Positions 34,615 to 44,026 of a stretch of 64,000 bases of DNA are shown in pieces. The translations under genes were made by a program, and so were the position numbers. Source of the stretch: RGIG3701 sp031553595 (GTDB lineage: Bacteria > Planctomycetota > Planctomycetia > Pirellulales > Thermoguttaceae); contig JAVBLI010000023.1 of NCBI GenBank assembly GCA_031553595.1, positions 1 through 64,000 of the forward strand, in the 5' to 3' direction. Under the pieces are notes generated by a model. It was not told where the DNA came from, did not search any database, and saw nothing but the letters and a program-made list of their open reading frames with translations. Every line of letters starts with the position of its first letter. The first letter of the stretch is position 1.

Positions 34615-35505
34615 TTATGCGTTTTCAGGCGGCGATGATATTTCATCATTTTCGGGCGCTTCCGCGGGCGGCCCGGGCATCGTAAATTCCTCGGGCAACG
34701 TCTGCTCCTCGTGGAGGATGGAGCGGCGGGAAATGGTTTCAAAAACCGTCCACGCAAGTCCCGCCATCAGCAGCGAAAACAGCAGAATCATCCAGACCGG
34801 GAACGGCGTTTCCTTCACTTCCACCCGCGGCGTCCACTGGATGGTCTTCGCCAGCAGCAGGGGGGTGAAACGCGGCACATCGGCCTGCGTAATATACGGA
34901 TTCGTCTTGTAAAAAAAGCCGGTGAAGGCGATTTTTTCGCTGATTTCAGGCCCCACGGGGAAACCTTCGGGTAAAGAAATCACACACACGATGGTCGGCT
35001 CCTCCGGGCTTTCTTCCGGCGCATACCACACCCGGTACATGTCGGGCACGCTCTGCTCGAAACCGAGATATCCGACTTTTTCCACCGCCCTGGCCACGCC
35101 CCGACTGCGGACGAGCTTGCCGCGATACACCTCCGGCTGTGTGAGCAACTGCTGGAACAAAACGCGCCCCACGCTGTGGGCCCGGAGCGTTTCCTCGGGC
35201 GTTTCGTTCAGCAGCGTGGTCAGGTGATTCCAGGCGTCGGCCTCGGTCGTAAAAATCCGCGATTCGTCGTCCACCGCCGCGAGCTTCGTCATGTCCAGAC
35301 CCGGCAGCGGCTCCACTTTCTTGAGGTTGTCCAGTTCGTCCGCAGCATCTATCCGCGGGCTCATGAACGCCTCCAGCCAGACCCAGTTGTGCGGCTTCGA
35401 TCCCTCAATCCCCAGCAAAATGAGGATGCCGATAAGAAAAACGATCCGCACGGTGGTGCGTCGCCGCGACGGATTATTCCAGTCCTGATTGCGTCTGCGT
35501 GACAT
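34615..35505 (-). CDS. Membrane protein with two transmembrane segments, unknown function
   Basis: 296 residues. The basic N-terminus MSRRRNQDWNNPSRRR is followed by one membrane helix (about 19-34, VRIVFLIGILILLGI). A soluble middle of about 200 residues is next, then a second helix (about 240-260, VWMILLFSLLMAGLAWTVF) and an acidic Pro-rich tail. The middle part includes RGKLVRSRGVARAVEKVGYL and IAFTGFFYKTNPYI, reminiscent of an OB-like fold, and is probably periplasmic. It lies between hcp (58 nt) and an exported alpha/beta hydrolase (58 nt), all on the - strand. It resembles conserved planctomycete hypotheticals; no function can be given. Confidence 0.6.
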   Translation of the reverse strand: MSRRRNQDWNNPSRRRTTVRIVFLIGILILLGIEGSKPHNWVWLEAFMSPRIDAADELDNLKKVEPLPGLDMTKLAAVDDESRIFTTEADAWNHLTTLLNETPEETLRAHSVGRVLFQQLLTQPEVYRGKLVRSRGVARAVEKVGYLGFEQSVPDMYRVWYAPEESPEEPTIVCVISLPEGFPVGPEISEKIAFTGFFYKTNPYITQADVPRFTPLLLAKTIQWTPRVEVKETPFPVWMILLFSLLMAGLAWTVFETISRRSILHEEQTLPEEFTMPGPPAEAPENDEISSPPENA

Positions 35506-35563
35506 GATTTGATACTCAACACACGTTAAATTCCGGGATTTTTCTCATAAGCACGGGGGCATT

Positions 35564-36628
35564 TTATTTCCGCTCATTCCAGCGGTAGAAGGGCGTCTTC
35601 AGGCGCCGCTGGAGGAAAACGTCGATCGTCTGCTGCTCGGCCTCGCCTTCCAGCGCGATGAGTTTGGCGCCTTGCAATTTGCTTTTGGAGGTGATGGCGT
35701 ACACCTTCTTTTCCGGTTTGTCGGTTTTGATTTCCTGGCCGTTGGCGTCGTAAGCGACGACGGTTTCGGTGCCGCCGGATTTTTTGATCGCGGTGATGAA
35801 TTGTTTTTCCAGTTTGTCGGGGGTGTCCACCGTGCCGCCGGTGCCGCAGAGGATGAGGGCCGAGAGGCTCCGGTTCCACAGGGGGTTCGCGCCTTTGCCG
35901 GTGAGATAATCCTGCACTTTCATCCCGAATTTCACTTTGGGCGGGGAAATGAGCACGATTGCCTTGACGTCGCCGGTCTGGGGATCCGCTTTTCCGGTTC
36001 GAAGCACGCGGGGGTTCCAGTCGGCGGCAGCGAACGCCGCGGCGAGGATGGCGCCGGAGTCGACGCCGATGAGCCCCAGTTTGTTGATGTTCAGGGTGCC
36101 GTCGTTATTTTTTTGCCGCAGGTAAGCTTTCAGCAACGGAAGGTCGTACTCGAGCATATCGGCGAAAAGTTTGACCTGGTCTTTTTCCCGGTCGATTCTC
36201 TGGGTGACGTCGGGAGTCTTTTCGCGCACGGTGCTCTGGCCGTGACCTCGCAAATCGGCCACCAGGACGGCATAACCCTGCTGCTGGAGGTACGGGGCAA
36301 GGGTCGCGAAATCGTTGCGGTCGCCGTCCCAGCCGTGAATGAGAATCAGCGGAACGGTCTTGTTCCCACGATTGCCCGGGTAATACGTTGCCGAGAGACG
36401 CACGCCGTCCTTCGTTTTCAGTGTTTCCGGCGGGATTTCGATCGGCTTGGCGATCGGCCGTTTTTTAGCTTCTTCCTCTTCGTCTTTTTCCTCCGCACTT
36501 GCCGCCTGGGCCGAGGCTGCGGACGGACGGAACGCGGGAATGTTACTCAGGCCGTACACGAGCGTGAAAAACGACAAAAATAACACGGGAAAAAGCCATT
36601 TTTTTGTATGAGGAATGTTTTTTCTCAT
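35564..36628 (-). CDS. Exported alpha/beta hydrolase-fold protein with Asp at the nucleophile elbow
   Basis: 354 residues; a hydrophobic N-terminus (WLFPVLFLSFFTLVYGLS) acts as signal or anchor, then an acidic/basic linker (EEKDEEEEAKKRP). The fold is clear: oxyanion region LILIHGWDGDRNDF, then VLVADLRGHGQS, then the elbow GLIGVDSGAILAAA. In the G-x-Nu-x-G pattern the nucleophile position is Asp190, not Ser, as in dehalogenases and epoxide hydrolases. A late acid may lie in LCGTGGTVDTPD; a convincing catalytic His is not obvious. It may therefore be a divergent or inactive hydrolase. The substrate is unknown. Confidence 0.75.
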   Translation of the reverse strand: MRKNIPHTKKWLFPVLFLSFFTLVYGLSNIPAFRPSAASAQAASAEEKDEEEEAKKRPIAKPIEIPPETLKTKDGVRLSATYYPGNRGNKTVPLILIHGWDGDRNDFATLAPYLQQQGYAVLVADLRGHGQSTVREKTPDVTQRIDREKDQVKLFADMLEYDLPLLKAYLRQKNNDGTLNINKLGLIGVDSGAILAAAFAAADWNPRVLRTGKADPQTGDVKAIVLISPPKVKFGMKVQDYLTGKGANPLWNRSLSALILCGTGGTVDTPDKLEKQFITAIKKSGGTETVVAYDANGQEIKTDKPEKKVYAITSKSKLQGAKLIALEGEAEQQTIDVFLQRRLKTPFYRWNERK

Positions 36629-36748
36629 TTCGCACCTGCTTTCCGGGTAATATTTGAAAGGGAATATATTTCGTCAGAAAAAAAGAAAGACGCACCATAC
36701 TTGTATTTTAAATGAAAGAAGCGCGGAAGTCAACACCCGTGGGAAAAT

Positions 36749-36883
36749 GGCAGAGCCGCAATCGTAAGATTGCGGGAGAGACGCTGGAAAACTGGGAAAC
36801 TTTTTACTGACGGAAAATCCATTCCACAATCTTACGATTGCGGCTCTGCCACTTCGTGTTTACACTGATTTTGGATCTGCTTT
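36749..36883. repeat. Family 2 palindromic repeat, copy 2, with right outer arm
   Basis: Core 36749-36850 with arms GGCAGAGCCGCAATCGTAAG and CTTACGATTGCGGCTCTGCC. The right outer arm (36857-36883) begins GTTTACACTGATTTTGGATC. The left outer arm is missing. The 36629-36977 gap holds this element, a family 1 half-copy and otherwise nothing. Confidence 0.92.
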
Positions 36884-36908
36884 AGAAGTGGAGATATTTC
36901 CGGCGGTG

Positions 36909-36954
36909 CTTATCCGGTCATTCCGCTGTGCTGCATTCCCGGCTGTTGTTTTTG
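36909..36954. repeat. Family 1 half-copy (right arm only)
   Basis: TTATCCGGTCATTCCGCT and CATTCCCGGCTGTTGTTTTT are the right half of a subfamily A element. No left arm exists; the outer arm of a family 2 element lies there instead. Confidence 0.85.
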
Positions 36955-36977
36955 TGGCGGCGCGGAATGGAAAGAAA

Positions 36978-38168
36978 TTACGTTTCGTCTTCGAATTGCA
37001 CGAAATCGATCGGCGACTCGCTGCGCGGGTCGGAGATGCGAATGGCAGTGCGGCCGGCGAGCAGGTCGTCGAAGAGCGGCCCGAGGATTTCCGCACGCCA
37101 CCCGTGGGCGAGGCGGGGGGCGGTCTCGAAGGGGTGGATGCCCAGCCGCCACGCGATCCATTCTTTGACGTCGGTGGGGGAGGCGACCAGCGCGACGGCC
37201 AGTTTTTCACGGTCGCAGACGCTCCCCAGGGCGGAGTATAACAGTTGTCCGCAGACGGCCAGCTGGGAGTAATTCCGGGAGATTTTCCGTTTCGGACATG
37301 CTTCGGGCGGCAGGCCGAGCGCTTCTTTGATGCACTGGGCGATTTCGGGCAGCACCCGCTGCATGTCGGGCTGCTCCATCCCCCGGATGTTGCGCAGGGC
37401 GTGGACGTCGGCCAGCTTCCGCCGCGCGAACTCCATGATCAAATCGTCCCGCAGGACACGGCGCGGCATGCAGTTTCTCCGCCTCGCCACGCCCTCCCGC
37501 CAGTGCCACAGCGCACGCACGACCGCCAGCGCAGCGCTGTCCAGCGTCGCGTTACGCACCAGCTTCCGCCACTGCGGCGACGAATAATACCGGTAATGCT
37601 CGGCCATCTGGTACATCATTTCTTCCCGGAACCAGTCTTTTCGGCCAAGCCGACGCATTTCGCGTTTCAGGGCGGTCTCCAGCTCGCGGAGGTACATGAT
37701 GTCGTCCAGGGCGTACTCCACCTGCCGGGATGTCAGGGGACGGGTTTTCCAGTTGGTGCGAGACTCCGTGCCGGGAATGGTTTTTCCGAGAAGCCGGGAG
37801 ACGAGATTCGTGTATCCGGCCGGATACTCGTACCCCGCCAGACCGGCCGCGATTTGCACATCAAACAATTTTCGCGGGAAACGGCCCGTAAGCCGATAAC
37901 AGAACCCCAGCTCGCTCTGGCAGGCGTGGACGATCGTTTTGTGAGGCCCCTCGACCAGCAGCTCCCAAAACGGCATGAGATCCCCGGCCGTCATGGGATC
38001 CAACAAAAAATACCCCCGCGGCGAGGCCACCTGCACAAGACATAAAAGCGGCTGGTAATGATTTTCCGAGATGAATTCGGTGTCCAGGGCAAGCCAAGCT
38101 GTGCCTCGGTGCGCTTTGCACCAGGTATCGAGTTTGGCAGGCGTGTCGACGATTTGGTAATGATTCAC
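36978..38168 (-). CDS. rnd: Ribonuclease D (DEDDy exonuclease with HRDC domain)
   Basis: 396 residues from a GTG at 38168. The open frame continues to 38276 but those codons lie in a family 1 repeat, so the upstream ATG is not believed; no clear ribosome site marks either start. 3'-5' exonuclease for tRNA and other RNA maturation. Exo I is LALDTEF (Asp29, Glu31). Exo II reads HACQSELGF with Glu86 where the classical enzymes have Asp. Exo III is RQVEYALDDIMYL with Tyr and Asp. An HRDC domain follows (about 205-290), and a further 100-residue domain ends the protein. Confidence 0.88.
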   Translation of the reverse strand: MNHYQIVDTPAKLDTWCKAHRGTAWLALDTEFISENHYQPLLCLVQVASPRGYFLLDPMTAGDLMPFWELLVEGPHKTIVHACQSELGFCYRLTGRFPRKLFDVQIAAGLAGYEYPAGYTNLVSRLLGKTIPGTESRTNWKTRPLTSRQVEYALDDIMYLRELETALKREMRRLGRKDWFREEMMYQMAEHYRYYSSPQWRKLVRNATLDSAALAVVRALWHWREGVARRRNCMPRRVLRDDLIMEFARRKLADVHALRNIRGMEQPDMQRVLPEIAQCIKEALGLPPEACPKRKISRNYSQLAVCGQLLYSALGSVCDREKLAVALVASPTDVKEWIAWRLGIHPFETAPRLAHGWRAEILGPLFDDLLAGRTAIRISDPRSESPIDFVQFEDET

Positions 38169-38188
38169 GGGATTGTGGATGGTGGATG

Positions 38189-38307
38189 GAACAGCAGCCG
38201 GGAGCGGAGCGTCAGCGCAGAGACCGAATCGAAGTGGGATAAACCCCGGCGATTCTATCCGGTCTCTTCGCGTCACTGCGTTTCGCTACGCTCCCGGCTG
38301 CTGTTTC
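38189..38307. repeat. Family 1 palindromic repeat, copy 6 (subfamily B)
   Basis: Arms GAACAGCAGCCGGGAGCGGA and CGCTCCCGGCTGCTGTTTC, inner GCAGAGACCG and CGGTCTCTTCGCG. It lies directly upstream of rnd on the - strand and supplies a false N-terminal extension to that ORF. Confidence 0.92.
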
Positions 38308-38333
38308 TTGTTTGTAATAATGAAAAAAAAGCG

Positions 38334-39296
38334 TTAGTACGTTCCGACCAGGCCGCCGTCGGCACGGTTCAGCAGACGGTAATACACCTGGGCATCGATG
38401 GTGTATCGGATCGTCGAGGAGCTGTTGTCGCACATGACGGCGTGGATGCCCTGGGGATGGGCAGAGCCGAAATTGCTGGAGTATTCCATGCCGTACTGAT
38501 CGCGGTAGGGGCGGTTTTGCGCGTAACATCGGTAGGTGTCGTGATTACGGCCGCATGTGTAGAGGTCGTCGTCGCCGCCGTCGCTCTGGGAACTGCCGTC
38601 CTGCAGCACGTTGGCGGAGATGTATTTTTCGCCAAGCATGATGGTCGTGGCGGAACCGTCGGTGATGGCGTCTTCATAGAGCGTGCTGCGCGGGTAGAAG
38701 ATGCCGGTCTCGGAGGCGACTTTGTCTTCGTTGCTGGGGTTGTTGGGGTCGTGTTTGAGCGTGCCGATCGCCCCGGCGGACCCGGCGTTGCCGGCGTAAT
38801 CCGATTTCGCACAGGGCGACTTGAGATTCTGCGTCTTGCCGTCGACTTCGCAGTCGCGCTCGCTGGCGTTATATAATTCGGGCTTGCGCCGCGAGGGGCA
38901 GTAGAGCACCGCCAGCGGCACATTCTTGCGTTCGTCCAGCACCGCGTTGCGGATGTTGCCTTCGCCCAATTGTTCCAGGATGTTATAAATCCACCCGCCG
39001 GGCTGGGTGCTGTCGGTCCCTTTGTCGCTGTCGCCGTAAGCGCGGCAATAATGCCCCCCGCTGGGATACCGCCCGTTGTTGTTGGCGACGTGGCTCTGCA
39101 CTGCGATACCGAGCTGCATGGTGTGGTGCTTGCAGCTGGCTTGCCGAGCAGCCTCGCGCACGCCGTTGATCGCGGGCAGCATCAGGGACATGAGAATCCC
39201 GATGATGCTGATGACCACCAGCAGCTCGATGAGCGTGAAGCCGTGGCGGAAAACGTAAAAGCAGTGATTTTTGAGCGTTTTTTTATGTTTTTTCAT
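38334..39296 (-). CDS. DUF1559 (SBP_bac_10) protein with prepilin-type N-terminus
   Basis: 320 residues. The type IV prepilin cleavage and methylation site is HGFTLIELLVVISIIGILMS, followed by the standard PAINGVREAARQASCKHH. The C-terminus has the family's FGSAHPQGIHAVMCDNS segment (an H-x9-D variant, with N in place of G). These proteins are hugely expanded in planctomycetes and thought to be pseudopilin-like surface proteins; their role is unsettled. This copy stands alone with a repeat at its 3' side and a secreted-protein gene 33 nt upstream on the same strand. Confidence 0.93.
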   Translation of the reverse strand: MKKHKKTLKNHCFYVFRHGFTLIELLVVISIIGILMSLMLPAINGVREAARQASCKHHTMQLGIAVQSHVANNNGRYPSGGHYCRAYGDSDKGTDSTQPGGWIYNILEQLGEGNIRNAVLDERKNVPLAVLYCPSRRKPELYNASERDCEVDGKTQNLKSPCAKSDYAGNAGSAGAIGTLKHDPNNPSNEDKVASETGIFYPRSTLYEDAITDGSATTIMLGEKYISANVLQDGSSQSDGGDDDLYTCGRNHDTYRCYAQNRPYRDQYGMEYSSNFGSAHPQGIHAVMCDNSSSTIRYTIDAQVYYRLLNRADGGLVGTY

Positions 39297-39329
39297 AACT
39301 TCCCCAAGAGGTTAAGGACGAAAACGGGA

Positions 39330-41516
39330 TTATTTGAACTCTTCGGCATATTTTCGGATAAAGTCAATTCGTTTTTCAAGGATCGGCCGGCCTATTTCCT
39401 CCCCATTAATACGGAGGATACCGGGTTCATGGCCGGGAATAAACGCGGTTTTTTGATTTTCGGGAAAATTTGCGGTGAACGCGATTTCTTTCACGGTTAA
39501 ACCCACGGGGCCGGTCTGGGTGGAAACGGCAAGTTTTATGGCGTTTTCGGTGATTTCCACCACCGGGGGCGTTTCGGGATTCAAAAAAGATTCCCGCCAG
39601 GCATTTTGTGCTTCCGGGGTGGTGAGGGCCGAGCCGATGCGCGCGTGCAGGGCCACGGCCGGGCTGCGTTTCGGCGGATGCGTCTGAAGCGGCGTCGCGC
39701 AATGCTCCACCGTCAGGCACATAAAATCGTCCCCGCCCTGCGGCGGCGTGATGGACACCCGCGCCGGCGTGCCGTCCTGCGTCTGCGACCACAGTACGCG
39801 CAGGGCGAGCATGGCCGGGCCGTAACGCAGGATGAGGGTATGGACGGAATCTTGCGCGGCGTCAGCTGGATTTTGCGTGGTGGCATTCGGCGTTTCCGCC
39901 AGCGAAACCAGCGTGCCGTTAAGCCACATTTCGTCCGGCACGGGGAACACGAAACGGCTTTTGACGTCCGTCACACGCTCCTGCGCGACGTCTTTCGGGC
40001 GGTAAATCGCCAGGCAAACGGCATCATTCTCTCGCTGGGCGGCCCGCCAGAAACAGTTCATGTGCAGGGCTTTCTGGTGGCCCTCTTTCGTCTGGAAACG
40101 GTTTAGGCCGTACGGATCATCCCGTCCGTCCGGAATGAAATACGCCCGGGGCCGCGTTTTTCCCGCCGCCATTTCATGCTCCCGCCGGGGAATGTCCACC
40201 GCGAGCATGGCGTTCTGCGCGGCCCGATAAAACGCCGTGGACGTGCTGAGTGTGATGTCCTCATAAATCCTCGCGGTGCGCCAGGCGTCCATCTCTTCGC
40301 TCCATTTTTGCACCACCGTCCGCGGATACGTGCGGTTCAGGCGGCACAGACGCTCATCCGGAGCGAATTTCGCCTGCCACGCGGAAACCAGCGTAACGCA
40401 GGAAACCGGCAGCGGCGCGCGGTCCCATTTCCACTTCTGGAAGTATCCCTCCGTAAACGCGTCCGTTCCGTAAATATAATTGTATGACCGGCTGTGGGCG
40501 CCGGAAAGCCGGCCGGACGGGGCGTGGTAATTCGCGGCGATGTCCGTCCAGAGCAGCTCGAGCATGGCGGCGGCGAACTGCCGGGCCTCCGGGGTTTTCG
40601 CGTGCGTGTGCAGAAGCTCCAGAGCTTCCAGGTTCACGCCGTAATACGTGGGTGTAACGTATTCGGTAATGCCGTTTTTCCAGGTCCACAGCAAAAACCG
40701 TCGCGCCCGCCAGACGCCCTCCGTTAACACCCGCTCATCCTCCAGGACTTCGCCCAGCAGGATGAGATTCGTGATGTTCACCAGCGCGATGTTCGTGTAC
40801 GCGCTTGGCACCTGATGGCGGCGGCAGCCCTCCGCGGCGTCCATGAGGATGGTTCTCAGCAGCGTCTGCTCCTCCGGCGTGAGCACGTCCCGGAATTCCA
40901 GCCACATGGGCAGTCCCCGCTGGCACACGAATTCCACCGCGTTCCAGTCCTCCACGCCCGGCTGACCGAAATACCAGCGAAAATTGCCGAAATCCGGGCT
41001 GCGAAATTCCTTCATCTGCATTTCACGCGTCAGCTCCAGCAGGCGGAGGATGCGATCCGCCGGGATGCGCTGGGGGTAAGGCATGCTGTTTTCCTCGATT
41101 TTCGCGAAAATCCGCTCCCGGCATGATTCGGACATTTTATCCACGGCCGGGAGTAAATCCGGGTGTCGGCGAAAAAAGGTTTCCGCCGCGGCGAGGCAAA
41201 AGGCGTGATCCATGGCCGCGCGGACGCCATACGTCTCCCACGGAGTGCCGTCTTCCTGGAGGCGATTCCACGTTTTCTGGTAATTCAGCACTGCCTGGAG
41301 GTAAATGTACGCGTCTTCGGCCAGCGAGGTTTCCTCCAGCAGCGTGGCGTCTTCCACCAGCGCGGTGTCTTCCACGGCTTTCACCCTCTCCGCACGCTGA
41401 ATATTTTCACCGCTTTCCGCCTCCGACGCCGCATTTTCTCCATGACTCACCTCCGCGGAGACACAAAATGCCGCCGCGGCAATAAAAATCGGTAAAAAAC
41501 GCGTTATTTTTCTCAT
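39330..41516 (-). CDS. Exported protein, probable alpha/alpha-toroid, unknown function
   Basis: 728 residues; signal peptide near residues 1-26 (cleavage near VSHGEN). The first two thirds are helix-rich, with NFRWYFGQPGVEDWNAVEF, YTNIALVNITNLILLGE and VTPTYYGVNLEALELLHTHA, the style of alpha/alpha-toroid enzymes such as polysaccharide lyases and heparinase-like proteins. The last third is beta-rich. Catalytic residues cannot be named. The start codon overlaps the stop of the upstream TgpA-type gene (ATGA), so both are translated together. It could be a lyase acting on a polysaccharide or part of a membrane-associated transglutaminase system. Confidence 0.55.
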   Translation of the reverse strand: MRKITRFLPIFIAAAAFCVSAEVSHGENAASEAESGENIQRAERVKAVEDTALVEDATLLEETSLAEDAYIYLQAVLNYQKTWNRLQEDGTPWETYGVRAAMDHAFCLAAAETFFRRHPDLLPAVDKMSESCRERIFAKIEENSMPYPQRIPADRILRLLELTREMQMKEFRSPDFGNFRWYFGQPGVEDWNAVEFVCQRGLPMWLEFRDVLTPEEQTLLRTILMDAAEGCRRHQVPSAYTNIALVNITNLILLGEVLEDERVLTEGVWRARRFLLWTWKNGITEYVTPTYYGVNLEALELLHTHAKTPEARQFAAAMLELLWTDIAANYHAPSGRLSGAHSRSYNYIYGTDAFTEGYFQKWKWDRAPLPVSCVTLVSAWQAKFAPDERLCRLNRTYPRTVVQKWSEEMDAWRTARIYEDITLSTSTAFYRAAQNAMLAVDIPRREHEMAAGKTRPRAYFIPDGRDDPYGLNRFQTKEGHQKALHMNCFWRAAQRENDAVCLAIYRPKDVAQERVTDVKSRFVFPVPDEMWLNGTLVSLAETPNATTQNPADAAQDSVHTLILRYGPAMLALRVLWSQTQDGTPARVSITPPQGGDDFMCLTVEHCATPLQTHPPKRSPAVALHARIGSALTTPEAQNAWRESFLNPETPPVVEITENAIKLAVSTQTGPVGLTVKEIAFTANFPENQKTAFIPGHEPGILRINGEEIGRPILEKRIDFIRKYAEEFK

Positions 41517-43969
41517 TTCGCCAGTTTTTCCACACAGTGCCGCATTTCGCCCAGGGTTTCTTCCGTGGGGGTCTGGTGGCCGAAACGGATGCGGTAATAG
41601 GTTTCCACGATTTTCGCCACGATTTCCGGCGGGAGCACCTCCGGCGGCATTTTCTCCTCCGCCATTTTCGCCAACTCGCGTGACGTCTGGGAATTCCCAC
41701 GGGAAACGCCTTTTTTCTTGAGCAGCATTTCGAAATGGAGGTAAAAATCCACCGGGCTCTCCTCACGCGTCCAGCCGAACCAGGATTTTTTCTTCATGCC
41801 GCCCGGAATTTTCCGCAATTTTCCCGCTTTCAGCCGGCGTAATTGGCGCAAACGCCACCACCGCTTCCAGAAAATGATGGAAACGGCAAGGAAAACGCCC
41901 GCGGCCAGGAGCGTCACCTGACCGCGGGTACTGCTGACCCAGGCGATGAAACTTCGCCGTGTTTTGGCAGCCGCGGCGGTGTTCGCCAGCGAATCCCACA
42001 TTTCCTGGCCGATTTTTTTAATCGGGTCATACACGGCTTCCATCTGGCGGGAAGCGTTCATTTTTATGACGTACGTATTCCAGAGCACCTCATACCAGTC
42101 CAGCCAGCCGCCGGCGGAATCCAAAACTTTCGTCACCGCGCCGACTTCTTCTTCCGTGTCCGGTGTGGGCTCCAGCCGCAGCCAGCCGCCATTCTTCCAG
42201 TACGCCTCCTCCCACGGCGAATCTTTCAAAATGTAATCGGGAATATCTTTCCGGGGAATCCATGCCTCCACCCACGCGTGCGCGTCCGAATTCCGCACGA
42301 CGTAAAAATTCCCCTGCGAAATGAATTCCGTGGTGCAAAAACCCACCACCACGCGGGCGGGAATACCTTCCGCGCGGAGCATCAGAGCCAGGGCGGTGGA
42401 AAAATACTCACAGTGCCCCACGCGATTATTCCGGATGAAATCTTCGCACGGGTCCATATCCGGGTCACGGGCCCGCCCTCTGAGACTGTAACGAAAATCG
42501 TCGATTACGTGAAATTGCCGGGCCAGGTGCGTCGCGATTTCGTACGTGGTGTACTGTACTCCGGGGTCACTGAGCTGGCTGCGCCACTGGGCCGCCACCG
42601 CCTCCAGTGTGGGAACGGTGGAACGCAGCGTGCCGTCCGGCATCTTATTTTTCGGGAGCTGGAGGTATGATCGGGGGCCCAGCGTTTCCTCGCAGGGAGT
42701 CAGCGGCACCTGCGCATTCCGCTGAATGGCCCGCGTCAGCAGCGTGTATTCATAAACCGGCCTGTCCCAGTAAAGCCGATTTCCCCCCGGGTCGTAACGG
42801 ATGGACTCATCCTGCGCCAGTTGCAGCATGTAAAACGGACTGACCGTGACAAGCTCGCGCTGCTGGAGCGTTTCACACGTGATTTCCACCGCCGTGAGCG
42901 TTTCCAGAGGCGTGTTTTCCGGCGGCGGATACAAAACTTTCGGGTTTTCCCGGGCCTGCGGAATTTTTTGCCCCAGCAGCGTGGGGTTACTCGGCGGAAG
43001 GTCTTTCATGGTGGTGATCTTCCATTTTCCGTCTTCGTACGAATTCAGGACCGTGCCGCGCAAATACAGCGTCATCGGGACTTTTTTCTCGGTGAGCGTG
43101 ATACGCGGAAGCGTGGAGTAAATTCCCTGGAGCTTTATATAATCCGGCACCCCGGCTTCCAGAAACGCGGAAAGGCTCACCCGCATGGCTTCCTTCCGGT
43201 CCTGGAGCATGGTGCCCAGGTGGCCGAGCTGAACGGAGTTGGAAAAGCCGGTGGCCGGGGGCGTCATGCCGCGCATGCCGTATGTAAACGCTTCCCCTCG
43301 CCGGGGCGTCAGGAAAAAGACCATTAACCCCAGTAAAACGGAGCACATACCGATTCCGAAAAGCCGCCGCAGCCACTCGAATCGCAAAATCTGGTGTTTT
43401 TCCTGGTCATGGGCCACGCGGGCGTTATTTTTCGCGCTTTCCGTCACCTCTTCCGGCGGGGGTTTTCGGAAAAAACGTTCCGGGGTGCCGCGCGCCATCC
43501 GCTGCTGGCGTTTCGTCGCGGAAAGCAGCGCCACCGTGATGAGCATCAGCATCAGGTACATCACCAGCAGCACGCCGAACGTAAACGTCTGCGGAAACGC
43601 GGCGGCCACCACCACCTGCAAAAAACTCAGCAGCACGAGCTGCCAGTATGTGTGAATATCCTTTTTCCGGAATAAAAGGATGATTTCAAGATAAACCAGG
43701 AGGTTCGCGATGGCCACGATCTGGTCCACGCCCGCGAAACGGACGGTAAAATGTCCCAGTGCCACGAACATGGCCCCCAGCGTGACGAGATTCTGGAAAA
43801 CACGGTTCAAGGAGAAAATTTGAAAAATGTCCGTCACCAGCAGGGCCAGCATGGTAAAGAAACTGACCATCACCGGCAGGGAAGGCTCGTTTTGCCCCAT
43901 TCCCAGCAGCGTCGCGCTAAGAATCACGGTGACACAGACCGCGATCTGTAAAAAACGCTCGATTAACAT
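41513..43969 (-). CDS. TgpA-type membrane transglutaminase-like protein
   Basis: 818 residues. Several N-terminal membrane helices (about 1-150) plus one more near 205-225 form the TgpA N-terminal domain. The periplasmic transglutaminase core has Cys520 in RVGHCEYFSTALALMLRAEG and the His of RNSDAHAWVEAW about 45 residues later. A further helix follows (about 690-710, VTLLAAGVFLAVSIIFW), then a basic cytoplasmic tail with a C-terminal DUF4129-like helical end. This is the usual architecture of DUF3488/TgpA proteins. Nearby genes for the AAA ATPase and DUF58 partners often found with it are absent here. Confidence 0.88.
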   Translation of the reverse strand: MLIERFLQIAVCVTVILSATLLGMGQNEPSLPVMVSFFTMLALLVTDIFQIFSLNRVFQNLVTLGAMFVALGHFTVRFAGVDQIVAIANLLVYLEIILLFRKKDIHTYWQLVLLSFLQVVVAAAFPQTFTFGVLLVMYLMLMLITVALLSATKRQQRMARGTPERFFRKPPPEEVTESAKNNARVAHDQEKHQILRFEWLRRLFGIGMCSVLLGLMVFFLTPRRGEAFTYGMRGMTPPATGFSNSVQLGHLGTMLQDRKEAMRVSLSAFLEAGVPDYIKLQGIYSTLPRITLTEKKVPMTLYLRGTVLNSYEDGKWKITTMKDLPPSNPTLLGQKIPQARENPKVLYPPPENTPLETLTAVEITCETLQQRELVTVSPFYMLQLAQDESIRYDPGGNRLYWDRPVYEYTLLTRAIQRNAQVPLTPCEETLGPRSYLQLPKNKMPDGTLRSTVPTLEAVAAQWRSQLSDPGVQYTTYEIATHLARQFHVIDDFRYSLRGRARDPDMDPCEDFIRNNRVGHCEYFSTALALMLRAEGIPARVVVGFCTTEFISQGNFYVVRNSDAHAWVEAWIPRKDIPDYILKDSPWEEAYWKNGGWLRLEPTPDTEEEVGAVTKVLDSAGGWLDWYEVLWNTYVIKMNASRQMEAVYDPIKKIGQEMWDSLANTAAAAKTRRSFIAWVSSTRGQVTLLAAGVFLAVSIIFWKRWWRLRQLRRLKAGKLRKIPGGMKKKSWFGWTREESPVDFYLHFEMLLKKKGVSRGNSQTSRELAKMAEEKMPPEVLPPEIVAKIVETYYRIRFGHQTPTEETLGEMRHCVEKLAK

Positions 43970-44026
43970 TACGCTGTCCCCAAAAAACGGCGTTCACCCC
44001 ACCTCACCAGCCGCGAATGCGGCGAC

